Below are positions 36,601-46,030 of a stretch of 64,000 nt of DNA, one piece after another (within the stretch, counting starts at the first letter, position 1; every line of letters starts with the position of its first letter). Source of the stretch: Monosporascus cannonballus (lineage: Eukaryota; Ascomycota; Sordariomycetes; Xylariales); the NCBI GenBank assembly GCA_004154925.1, contig QJNS01000081.1:216214-280213 (forward strand), written 5' to 3'. Below the pieces are notes generated by a model. The model searched no databases and was not told the origin of the DNA. It saw only the letters and a list, made by a program, of their open reading frames with translations. The position numbers were made by a program, and so were the translations under genes.

Positions 36601-36960
36601 TTTTAATTTTTTTTCGTTTATTAGTAAGGAATAAAACGAATTTTATCTAGCTAATTTTTCCGTTAATTAAAACTTCGTACTGGCGTATCCATAGTAATCT
36701 TAAGATTATATCGTAATTCCTAAGTAAAACGATATCAAAATTAACTATCTAGTATTATTTTTAAATAAAATTTTCGAAATAATTAATTTCGCATATGATT
36801 TTTCCGTTATCGTAAACGAATTCCTTACTTTCGATATTTATTGTTATATAAAATGTTAACTTATATCTCTATAGCAATCTAAGCTTATTAACCATATCTA
36901 GTACAATGTAATTCCCGCTTAAAGCTCCGTAATCCACTATTACGGTATATTAATATATTT
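33560..36960 (-). pseudogene. pol relic of G2-e
   Basis: On the - strand, a protease region with a VDYGALSGNYI segment (the aspartic D-S/T-G triad appears as D-Y-G) lies near 36930. The RT motif VVCYLDDIFIF is intact at about 35800-35835. RNase H is open over 34910-35104 and contains NFDFVIIYKK...ENGKINTLSKRP. An integrase relic with VDRFIKFSYF lies near 34520, and the chromodomain relic is at 33560-33730. The order is that of Ty3/Gypsy chromoviruses. Stops and shifts throughout mean no function. Confidence 0.8.
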
Positions 36961-37899
36961 TAATTTGTATTTTTAAAGTAATAAGGTCGTTAACATTTCC
37001 TATTATCGCGTTTAAAGCCTTTTTTGGGAATTCCTTTTAATTCTTTTGGGTTTCGTCATTTTGCGGTTCTTTTATAAGTAACTTTTTTTTAATTCTTATT
37101 CGAATTTATCGAACTCTTTTTGTATTTTTTCGTTTAACGCGTTAAGCTGCTATATATGCCGTTATTGCCGGCGTATTATTCCTTTAAATCATATTAATTA
37201 CTTTTAATTCTTTTATAATTTTTTTCTTTATTACGTAAATTATTTTTTATGTTTACTATTATATCTTATTATATGTCGTTTTAATTATCGTTCCAAAAAT
37301 TTCTTATAAATTAACGTATTTCTTTCTTAATAACATATTTTTTCGTAAGGATTTATAATAAATGCTAACTAAAAATAAAAATCCGTAATAATCTTTTAGT
37401 AATATTTTTTATTATGCGCTAAATAAATTTTTTTTCCGTTTAATGGTTATATTATTTATAATAACAAAAAAGGTTTTCTTACGAGCATTATTTTCTTTTA
37501 GGCCAGCTTTTTATTTCGGCCAGTTATTAAATATTTCCTGGGGCTATAATTCGAAAATATCGATACCATTACGTATCGTCCTTATTGTTTCCGATACGGT
37601 TTAAAAAGTCGAATTCCTTATAATATATACGGATAATTCGTTTATAAATATATTATTTCCATTTTTCGTAATCGGGATATTCTCGTCGTTAACAGTATAT
37701 AATATATATTCTGCCGTATCGATCAGGGGTTCCGGGGTAGACTTTTTTTATTTAACCTTAATATTTACGTAACCATTTTTATAATACGTCTTATTATGTT
37801 CGCGATATTTGCTCAGCTAATTTTCTAATTTTCTATAGTTTTTGTCGGATTTTTTATTATGATAATCCTAATCGGACCTTTTGTTATAGGCCTAATATA

Positions 37900-38700
37900 T
37901 ACTTAACTTAAATTATGTTAATTATTTTGTTATTATTTTCTTAATTATTCTTAAATTATTTTTCCGATATAAAGATTTAATTATTTTCCTGTAATATTTT
38001 AGGTTTCCTATTTTTATAGGCCCTATATCTTATTTTGCCGTAATTAAAACACTTAATCTAGCTTTAGTTTTATTTATGGGTAACGTCGAATTCCATAAGT
38101 CCTGGCGCCGTTTTATAAGAAATAAGGGGTGCGTCTCGTTTCTTCTCCTGGTTAAGCTTATTATATCCCGAACATAAAACGTATTATCCTTTTTTTCCTA
38201 TTGTTTTTCAAACTGTCGATTATTAATATTAATTGCCTTTATAATATACCGGTCTAAGGTAATTAATTATTTAATCCGAATAATCTTATTTTTTATATTA
38301 TTTCTTAATATTTTATAAAATATATTAATAAAAATATCGGTTTCGTTATTTTCTTATTTTGCTTTAGCCGTAAAGCTTTTAAAGGTTACGGCGTACTTGG
38401 ATACGGGTTCTTTTTGTCGGAATTATAAAAATTGTTAAGCCGTAAATCGTTTTTATCCGGATTACTGAAAATATTGCGCATTTTATTTTCGAAATTAATA
38501 TAAAGTGAAAAAATCTTATTAATAAAGTTTTTTTTATCTGATTTTCCCATTTCCAGGAAATTCCTTATAATAAACATAAATTAATTAGCTGCATTTCCTG
38601 TTAGGTATGTTTTTATTGTTAGAACTTAATCCATTGGATTATTAAGGTCCAGAAAACGAAAATAAATTCGTACCTAAATTAAAAAGGTTTAAAGGTTACT
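37900..38700 (-). pseudogene. gag relic of G2-e
   Basis: An open stretch at 38386-38577 (- strand) carries a capsid-like FENKMRNIFSNPDKND segment; the G1 gag has the analogous FKEKMRTLFKNPDKK. Downstream near 38030 a zinc-knuckle relic reads CFNYGKIRYRAY, a CCHC pattern in which later Cys/His positions are Tyr, as C-to-T changes would produce. It would form the retrotransposon particle and bind RNA. The boundaries are approximate. Confidence 0.65.
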
Positions 38701-38913
38701 TTTTTTATTATAGGGTTCCGGCTTTTTAAGCTTTATGCGAGCGAAAGAGGTTTGGGCAGATAGTGTAGCTCTAATTTGTCGGATTTCTTTTTCCAGTTTC
38801 CGAATTCGAACTTAAAGCTGTTAAATAAGGGTTTTCTGAATGCTGGTTAACATTCTGACAGTATTAAGTATTGCTTAGAGTTTAACGGTACTACTGAATA
38901 AAAGCTTATAACG

Positions 38914-39288
38914 TATAACGGCTTAGCGGTTTAACCAACTATTAAACCTTAAGTCGACGGGTTTATATTGGCAAGAATATCGTGGGAATCTGAGTAATAA
39001 ATACAGTAACGTATTACGTTTCGTAATACCAAAGGTGCCTTGGGTAACGATGTTATATTGCAAGCTGAAGCTATCTAAACTATGGAAATAATGAACGTAT
39101 ATATCTTTTTTCTTCTTGGCTTAATTACTTATAATCATACGGTTAGTAATGATCATGATCGCTTATGATCCCCTCTGATTACTTCTGATCACTGGTTTGG
39201 CAGTGATCACCGTTACGTAACCCATGGGGTGGTCCGTATGATCCTTGTTTGACCGTTTCTTGAGGCCGGAGCTTGTTGGGTCGTAACA
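38914..39288 (-). repeat. Right (5') LTR of G2-e
   Basis: 375 bp, starting TATAACGGCTTAGCGG and ending TTGGGTCGTAACA. It is much better preserved than the left LTR. It includes a perfect 9 bp hairpin, TGATCACTG (39186-39194) and CAGTGATCA (39201-39209), in a segment rich in GATC. Confidence 0.9.
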
Positions 39289-39490
39289 GTTTTCCTCTTG
39301 CAAAGGCGGTAACCAGGGTCCTCTCGAATAGGATGCGTGTACTTAAGGATCGCCCAAAATACCTATGTGAACCCCTCAACAATCTGAACTGCGGCTTGCG
39401 AAGTATTCCTATTCGCCACATCGGCTCGTGTGATAACGACTCCCAAGAGGATAATTCCCGATTAGATAGTCATACAGCCCACCCTGCTAC
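39289..39490. other. 3' flank of the carboxylesterase gene
   Basis: 202 bp of normal composition between the end of the G2-e retrotransposon and the esterase stop codon. It would hold the 3' untranslated region and polyadenylation signals. No specific signal is certain. Confidence 0.6.
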
Positions 39491-41432
39491 TCATATGCCT
39501 AACTTTGGGGCGAGTGTATTGATGAATGCACATCGCTCTAATAGTTTCTCGCGCTCAAGCTTCTGCCGTCTGCCCTGAAGGGCGGCAGACTCCATCTCTC
39601 TGAATTCTATCCCATCCATGAGTGGATGCTGCATGCTACCTTGCTGTGCGCCTTCGAATCTCTTGTTGTCAGCTGTTCCGCTCAAAGCGCAAGGTCCCGT
39701 CCCGAGAGGTCCGCCAATGAGCTGTAGGTTGATCCTCAGGGGACCGGACATGGCTTCCTCACCCAGGCCTTCGGGCTCCCGAAAAGCTTCCGGCCATGAT
39801 CTGAAGTCTTCGTCGTCTGGATTCACCGGGCTACCAGTGTACGCGAAATTGATAAAGGACGCAGCTATCGACGTAGATAGCTTCTGGTCTGCTTCCTTGA
39901 CCTCGCCCTCGGGAAACAACCCGTTGAATATGTAATTGGTGTCGCTGCCGTGACATACACCAAGATAGGGCATCCCGGCGCCTTTGAACATGGGCGTCAA
40001 CATACTCTGATTCAAGTCATAGAGCCGAACCCCAGCGAAGGTCGGGTCGATCGCCGTTGACTGCCTAGACATCTCGTAACCGAAGTCGATGGAAGAGCAC
40101 GTGAACAACATGTCTCGTAGGATACGAGAGACTCGAAAATAATGAACAGGGGCGACTGGGTCGGATCCATCTTTGCGGGCTTCATAGTTCCTAGCCTCTT
40201 CTTCGAAATCCGCGGTTGGATATAAAGAGAATAGTCGCTCGTAGTCGTCATCGGTAAGAGCATGAGCAAAGCTTTTAACTGGGCCTTTCATGGCTTCTTC
40301 ATCTTCGAAGTGAGGCGCGGGCCCGGCGTTCATCGCGCCGTCGTCTTGCGTCCAGCCGAAGACCATCGGAATTCCTAGGCTAATCAGTTCTGCCAGAAGA
40401 ATAGAGGGATAAGAAGATACCTTTAATAAATTTCCCAGATTTATATAGGATTGACTGACGATCTGGTATAAAGTCTCCATCCACCGACGGAATGAAAGTG
40501 AAGAGCCCAGCTGGAGGATGATTGCTTCTTGAATATTCCATTGCCGTTTCCGTCAGCGTTTCCAAGGGTACCTCCTTCATACACTTTAAGATCTCCCTGT
40601 CCCTTGTACTTCCACATCCTAATTTCTCTGCGACAGCACGAGTATGAGTCTCAGTAGCGTCCGAGGTAATGTTAAGGGCTGTACCGGGTGGTCCAGACAT
40701 AGTCCAAACCTGGGAGAACGGCACACCCTGTTCACCGCTATAAGCCATCAGATGGAGCGAGATGAAGGTACCTCCGGCACTCAATCCGAAGGCTGTAATC
40801 TTGTCCGGGTCACCACCAAATGCTGCTATGTTGTCTTTAATCCATTGGAATCCGGCTCTCTGGTCTCTCATCCCTACATTCAATGACTTCTGCTCTTCCA
40901 ATATGGGGAGACGCGCAAATCCGAATATGGTGATGCGGTAATTCAATGCCACGTAAATAATTGGTTTCTTCAGGGATGCTGACAGTGTAATTAGGTTGTC
41001 GGGTTCAAAATGCGGATCATATGCCGACCCTTTCACTACCCCGCCCCCGTGAAGCCAGACCACAACGGGAAGCTTGTCTTCCGCGGTGGTTCCAGCAGGC
41101 CTGGAAATACGCAGGTTAAGGCAGTCCTCGCTGATATCTGGCGTCTCTGCGAAGAACGGCGGCATGCCGGGTCTGGATTGCGGACAGGCAGAGCCGGGTG
41201 GGGTGGCGTCGATCTCGCTTCCTTCTAGTGGCGTGTATAATTCAGGCGGAGCGAAACGTCGCGTGCCGGAAGTATCGTGAGCAAATCGAATGTTTTGGAA
41301 ATGCTCTATTGACCCTTTCGCCAGACCGCGATAGGTGACTTTGCTCTTTTCGAGCTGCACCACCGGCTCCGCCGTCGTAACACAGCTCAGGGCCAGGCCA
41401 AGCAAGGCCGCTCTTGCGAATGCTGAGGCCAT
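39491..41432 (-). CDS. Secreted type-B carboxylesterase (alpha/beta hydrolase), two exons
   Basis: Exon 1 is 41432-40421 and exon 2 is 40374-39491, split by a 46 nt intron (GTATCT...CCTAG) in phase 1; the joined protein is 631 aa, usual for fungal type-B esterases. A hydrophobic signal peptide covers residues 1-21 (cleavage after TTA likely). Family marks: Cys83 and the EDCLNL motif (Cys104), the oxyanion-hole HGGG at 128-131, the nucleophile elbow GLSAG with Ser218, an acidic QDDG at 347-350 in the place of the DEG acid, and HG with His479. The C-terminus (ERCAFINTLAPKLGI) is the usual family ending, so the gene looks complete. It would hydrolyse ester or amide bonds in an extracellular or secretory substrate, which cannot be named. 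It is divergent from the UstYa-like gene, with a retrotransposon just downstream. Confidence 0.93.
40375..40420 (-). other. Intron of the carboxylesterase gene
   Basis: 46 nt, GTATCT donor and ...GATTAGCCTAG acceptor on the - strand, with an AACTGAT branch-like motif. Using the nearer TAG would place a stop in frame; the CCTAG acceptor restores SGKFIKG|IPMVFGWTQDDG, matching the family. Confidence 0.88.
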
Positions 41433-42860
41433 CTCCCCAATGAATGCGGTAGAATCTGCCTTGTAATTTAACTTTGCACTGAAGAGGAAGAGGAAAAGTT
41501 CGGATAGCAGGAATCGCAGTACGGGAGAGTAAAGCTGTTCTGCGAGGTGTTATGCATTTACACTGGATGGTTTGAGAGAACAGGAAGGCAGCTACACCGG
41601 GTGGTTCTACAGACAGTCTTCATTAAATTTATAACGCTACGAGCATATATTCGCCAAGCGGTATTACAATTCAATCTACCGTCTATTTGAAGAACGGTGG
41701 GTATTCAAGCAGCACGGCTATCACCGTCACATCATATACCAGGGAACATGGTAATCTTAACTGCATATGGTAGGATTTAATGACCATTTTAATGCCTGTT
41801 CCCCAACTCATATGCCGCTGCTACCAACATATTTGAACTTGTGTAACATCTGCAGACACCCGGACAGCTCACATATCACAATTGTCAATCCCCGTCCCGA
41901 GCACGTCACCCCGCTTTAATGCCTCTCTCTTTAGAATGCAGAGGTCCGTGTCGAACTCTGTCGAGCCATCTCGTTTATGTGACTGAACTCCAACAGTTCT
42001 TTTTACTACAGCGCATTAGAGGGCTAGTAGATGGCAAGATGAAGAAAGACGGACCTGGAATAGGTATAGCGCTCATCGGCACAGCCGTTACGCAGATTAG
42101 GGCAAACAGCGACGTGAGCTTCCTTTCGCAGTATGTCGAGTTCAACAGAGGAGTTCCAATGTCTGAGAAGATGGTACGATAAAAACTGTACTAAAGCATG
42201 CGATGACCAGTGGGAGCCAGCCTCTTAATATCTTGTTTAGAAATGCACTTGTTACATCAACCATCGGGTCATCTTACTAGAGCACCTCGCTTGTTCTGCT
42301 TTTGTCTTCTTAATCAGGTCTGATCGTTGTAGCCTTGAAAGGAAATCCTGGCAATGATCTTTCCCGCTGTATGCTTTCTCTAGGCGTGCCACTTCAGGTG
42401 AAGATATGCAAGTGCATGCCGACAACTGAACAGGTGACCCCAACGCAAAGCTGCAATGATACAGGAATGAACCGCTGCCGGCGTATGGGCGATTGTTCCG
42501 GAGCTTAAAGATGGTCACATTGACCGCTCTTCTGCAGTTAGAAAACAACCAACATAACCACACAGTTAGACATAACTGCCTCCTTGTATCAGACAGCTGC
42601 AATGTAACATATATATGCGCCGAGTAGGAGCTCTTTGGAGAGATAAGGAGATGAAAGCTCCATACTTCGGCTGTGGTGGCACGCCCTTCATAAATCAAGT
42701 TTTCTTACAGCCTTGCAGTACCTTTTGGCATATCTCCAGCATACAGCTCCGAGCGGGGGAATCCTGTCCGCCTCGACCGCTTCTTTAGTTCAAAACATCT
42801 TCCTCCTCGAGGCCCTTCACTAACCCCCGGTTTAGCAGCTGTGCCGGGAGAACTATTATC
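41433..42860. promoter_or_regulatory. Divergent intergenic region between esterase and UstYa-like genes
   Basis: 1.43 kb of normal composition with both promoters implied. No TATA box or named factor site is certain. Two open frames lie here, 41919-42182 (+, 87 codons) and 42252-42698 (-, 148 codons). The latter ends in a hydrophilic segment SSPEVARLEKAYSGK and could be a decayed or intron-containing gene, but I do not recognise it and do not call it. Confidence 0.45.
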
Positions 42861-43089
42861 ATGTCACTGTTCACAGACCGGAAACCTCAATATGCGCCCA
42901 TTGATTGCCAGGAGGAGGGCGTAGATACGACGTCAACCTCTTCACAAGCTGAAGGTGTCTGGCGGCACAGATTCTACGTCCTTCTCGTTTCTTCGTGTTT
43001 GACTCTCTTACTCATAATTGGGGGTTTTATATACAGACTAGATACATTGTCATGTCCTCCGTTGACGCCCGGTGCCACTCCACCGTATT

Positions 43090-43133
43090 GTATGTTGACT
43101 GTACAATCTTCTATGCCATATTACTGACTCTAG
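43090..43133 (+). other. Intron 1 of the UstYa-like gene
   Basis: 44 nt with a GTATGT donor, a TACTGAC branch point (43122-43128) and a CTCTAG acceptor: a textbook short fungal intron. Phase 1; the join continues into the family-typical APAPLKY segment. Confidence 0.8.
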
Positions 43134-43372
43134 CAATAGCGCCCGCACCATTGAAGTACATTAACAGATAGCTCACAAGCGACCCTGATACTCCGTAGTT
43201 CATGGGCCACCCACGGCCCGAGTTAGATCAGGCCTGGCATGATCTTCTAGAAGGGACACTGATTCGGTATTCTGAAGAAGAGCTCTTGATAGCTAATAAT
43301 GCAACATCTGTAAGACTTCAGGGAGGTGGCTATGCCGGTGGGCTAGGGATATCGCATTCATTACACTGCTTG

Positions 43373-43591
43373 GTGAGTATAACTCGGTGCTAGGATATTT
43401 GCTCCTGAGATCGATCCAACCCCAAGACTCTCGTCATCCCAGTCATCCCATTAAAAGATTTCCCGTTCGTAACATGTCATCTTAGGCGGTCTATTTACTG
43501 CGGCTATCCTTGAAATTACACTTCTTCCACTTATGGTTCCACGGGACTATTTTTGAAGTTAAGCTGAGTGACTAACTCGAGCATCCACTAG
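43373..43591 (+). other. Intron 2 of the UstYa-like gene
   Basis: 219 nt, GTGAGT donor directly after HSLHCL, a GACTAAC branch point near 43570 and a CCACTAG acceptor. Phase 0; exon 3 starts KRLKQYIHPDYYY, as expected after the first HxxHC motif. Confidence 0.88.
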
Positions 43592-43918
43592 AAACGACTT
43601 AAACAATATATACACCCCGACTACTACTACAGCCACGAAGAGCAAGACTGGGACGAGTTATACTCCCATGTCGATCACTGCTTGGAATCACTCCGCCAGG
43701 AATTGCTGTGCCATGCCGATACCAACGTTTACACTCTCAGATGGACACCACACAGCAGGTTCAAGCCGACAGTGAAAGTCCCCCAGCCACATGCTTGTGT
43801 AGATTGGGAAGCACTCCATGGCTGGATGAAGGCGAGAGCTGCGAGATTAGATGATATGGTAGCACCCCCGGAAAGCTTATACCAGGAAGAGGAAACAATG
43901 ACTAAACATTCGGTTTGA

Positions 43919-45907
43919 GGGGAAGAGACGAATAATATTCCTCTAGTCTAGGAATTTCGGAGTTTTAACTCCGGAAAAGTGGGTCTATCCCTATTCGAGG
44001 TGGCGAAGATGGCAAAAGACTTCGTAAGACTTTCAAAGTCTTCCAAAGTCTTCCAAAGCTTTCCATTTGATTAATAATGGAAAATACTAACTAATAATGG
44101 AACGGTAAAGCTTAATAAGCCATTTTTTCACATATGTATATAGCCCTGAATTTCCCCAGCTGTTATTGGGCTTTGATAGCTGGAATATAGTCAATTCTAT
44201 CTTCTGTGACACACCTTGAGTCTCCCCTGAACGTTTTCCCATACAAATCTTTGCAGGGTAGCCTCACCTTCTGTCTCAATTCTTAGATCTAGGCAGTTGG
44301 TGTATAGGAGTGCTTGCTATTTCCAGCTTATGTAATTACATGTTTTATGCTGCCTCCCAATAGCTATGTTCGAACAACGATAAGAACTCCTGATTATGGG
44401 ATAGTTGGAAACCTCAAGAGGTTCACACAGTCTCAACGGTACTAGGCCGCCCGTGCACGAGACATACAAAGATCGGTCATACCAGCCCCTATCGGGAGCC
44501 CCGCAATGTAAAACCCGCAGGTGCTTCTATTACGAGAAAGATTCTTCTACATAAAAAGAAACAGTGGGATACATTTTTCGGATACCTCTTCCATTCAGAT
44601 TCACTTCTTTAAATATAGCCAACTGACAAGGTAGCTATACAATGTAATCTCACCTGGTTGGTTTATGGTGCTGCATATGCCGTGGCAGTCCTCTTACAGC
44701 AGCTTCCTCTGAGAAGGTTCATACACCCTCTGGCGTAGCTGGCCGAAAATGCAACATCCCTCATGAATTCATAACATCAGTTGTCTAGACCAGTCATCAT
44801 TAACCTTCGTAGCCGGAACAAGGGCCGTAATTATGCTTTATCTTCCCCTTGGTACAAAATAAGGGAGGTTTAATTTCGCGATCCGAAATGTTTACGTGCC
44901 TTCATGACGTTACGGTTTTAATGCAATTCATGTGGCTGCCATGCACCATGGGTAATAGGTACGCATCTTTTCCGATGCACATAAAGTCATCTGTAGCCAA
45001 TGATTCGAGACCGGTAACTACGTATTATGATGGCCATAATCGTCGGTTACTCATATGTTCATGAGTTGCGGTGTAGCCTTCCGAGTCGTGTATCAGCCAC
45101 GGTTGTAACCCGACCATACCAAACCCCTACGCTTGAGTTGCAGCCTACCTCGACCAGGCTACGGAATGTGAATTGCTACCCTACATGTATCTGCTGTGTC
45201 AGGACTCGGGCCGATTTAACTACCGTTTTATGCTGTTAGCAACTCCTATGCGGCCATAGCGGCCATAACAATATCGTCTTACTCTGGCTGCTAGCTTTCA
45301 GGCGCCGTATTTCGGAAAGTTCCCAGAGTCACGCGGCAACCGCGGCGGACCCTATCTACCGAAGCTACAAGATATCCACAGATGCATGGACGGATAATGC
45401 GCATGTATATCAGGGTAGAACCATCTCTTAGTGTTACAAAATTGACAAACCACAAATACAAAACTATGAGCACCCAGTGATGCCTTGATAGATCTCATAG
45501 TAATTAAAGAGCGGGGTGTCTTCGCCAGCGGCTCATACCACTGAAGATAATTAAAGTATCCAGTGACAATCTCTCATGCTGGATGAAATCGCTCAGCAAC
45601 CCCTGCCATCAATATTGGTATCAGACAGGCAACCTCAAGCCTAGTTTATAGCTAAGCCTTAGTGGGGGCATGGTACTACCGCAACCCGCGAGCAAGCAAG
45701 TCGCCTGCATGCGGTCCCAACCGCATCTCGCATCCCCTCAAGGGGCTCCACAGCTGCAGGCTGCTAAGGAGTCTTGTAGGTACTGCATTCCCGGCAGTTG
45801 TTCCTGCTACCACCATCAAGTTCAGCCTGCCTAGCGTAGTATTTACACCCACCGTCCTCTCTCCGCCGAGTCGCTGGTGGCCGGATGTACTAGAGTTTGC
45901 AATGGGT
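43919..45907. other. GC-balanced interval without a recognisable gene
   Basis: Normal composition, but only short open frames (under 100 codons) with no family motif. Small features: a palindrome TTTCGGAGTTTTAACTCCGGAA (about 43956-43976), possibly in the 3' untranslated region of the UstYa-like gene, and three AAAGTCTTCC-like repeats at about 44035-44064. From 45660 to 45900 the DNA is GC-rich, with open frames on both strands and no identifiable product. It may contain eroded genes. Confidence 0.5.
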
Positions 45908-46030
45908 ACCCAATGGGTACCCACGGACTACCCACGACCGTGGGTGGGTAACCGTAGGTAGTCTTGGCATTTTTTCAAAAATACCTACAATTACCCACCT
46001 ACGAACTAACCACTTATGGGTACTTATTGG
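45900..46030. repeat. GGGTACCCA/TACCCA repeat cluster at the island/AT-block border
   Basis: CAATGGGTACC is followed by CAATGGGTACCCACGG, then ACTACCCACG, GTGGGTGGGTAACC, ATTACCCACC and TTATGGGTACTTATTGGGTA. Clustered short direct and inverted TACCC units are typical of terminal/subterminal regions of hAT-type DNA transposons. The switch to AT-rich RIPped sequence happens right here. No matching second terminus or 8 bp target duplication was found. Confidence 0.5.

Larger units (their letters stand above)
32529..39288 (-). mobile_element. G2-e: complete Ty3/Gypsy chromodomain element (6760 bp)
   Basis: Bounded by 375 bp direct LTRs and a perfect 5 bp target duplication GTTTT (32524-32528 and 39289-39293). 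Coding runs on the - strand: gag (about 37.9-38.7 kb), protease (about 36.9 kb), RT with YLDD at 35814-35825, RNase H (about 35.0-35.3 kb), integrase (about 33.9-34.9 kb) and chromodomain (about 33.6-33.73 kb). A polypurine tract (GGAGGGGAAAAATCG on the - strand) precedes the 3' LTR. An antisense frame lies on the + strand. Internal coding is broken by RIP-type stops. The right end abuts the gene island. Confidence 0.92.
42861..43918 (+). pseudogene. UstYa/DUF3328-family oxidase gene with two in-frame TAG codons
   Basis: Best model: exon 1 42861-43089, exon 2 43134-43372, exon 3 43592-43918 (264 codon positions, usual family length). A single membrane segment (residues ~38-58) precedes the lumenal domain. 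Family marks: the GHPRPELDQAW motif, the first HxxHC at 151-155 (HSLHC), and the second at 182-186 (HVDHC). UstYa-type proteins act as oxidases or cyclisation factors in fungal secondary-metabolite pathways such as ustiloxin-type peptides. Codons 89 (43169-43171) and 98 (43196-43198) are TAG, each one CpA-to-TpA step from CAG, so the gene is probably inactivated by RIP. A weaker alternative intron (donor GTACAA 43101, acceptor 43198) would give an open frame but delete the conserved APAPLKYINR region. No synthase or precursor-peptide gene is nearby. Confidence 0.8.

Noticed and set aside
41919..42182. 87-codon open frame on the + strand
   Set aside because: No family motif; the reverse strand of the same stretch is equally open and hydrophobic, so coding cannot be assigned.
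42252..42698. 148-codon open frame on the - strand in the gene island
   Set aside because: No recognisable domain and no start or intron context that decides a gene model; the C-terminal hydrophilic part might be an exon, but support is too weak for a CDS call.
44030..44064. Three AAAGTCTTCC-like tandem units
   Set aside because: Too short to call a minisatellite of interest; probably simple slippage near the 3' flank of the UstYa-like gene.
44849..45473. Several 60-70 codon frames
   Set aside because: Short, no motifs, no consistent strand; not supported as genes.
45662..45961. Overlapping ~80-99 codon frames on both strands of a GC-rich stretch
   Set aside because: GC-rich DNA lacks stop codons by chance; no homology or splice context recognised.
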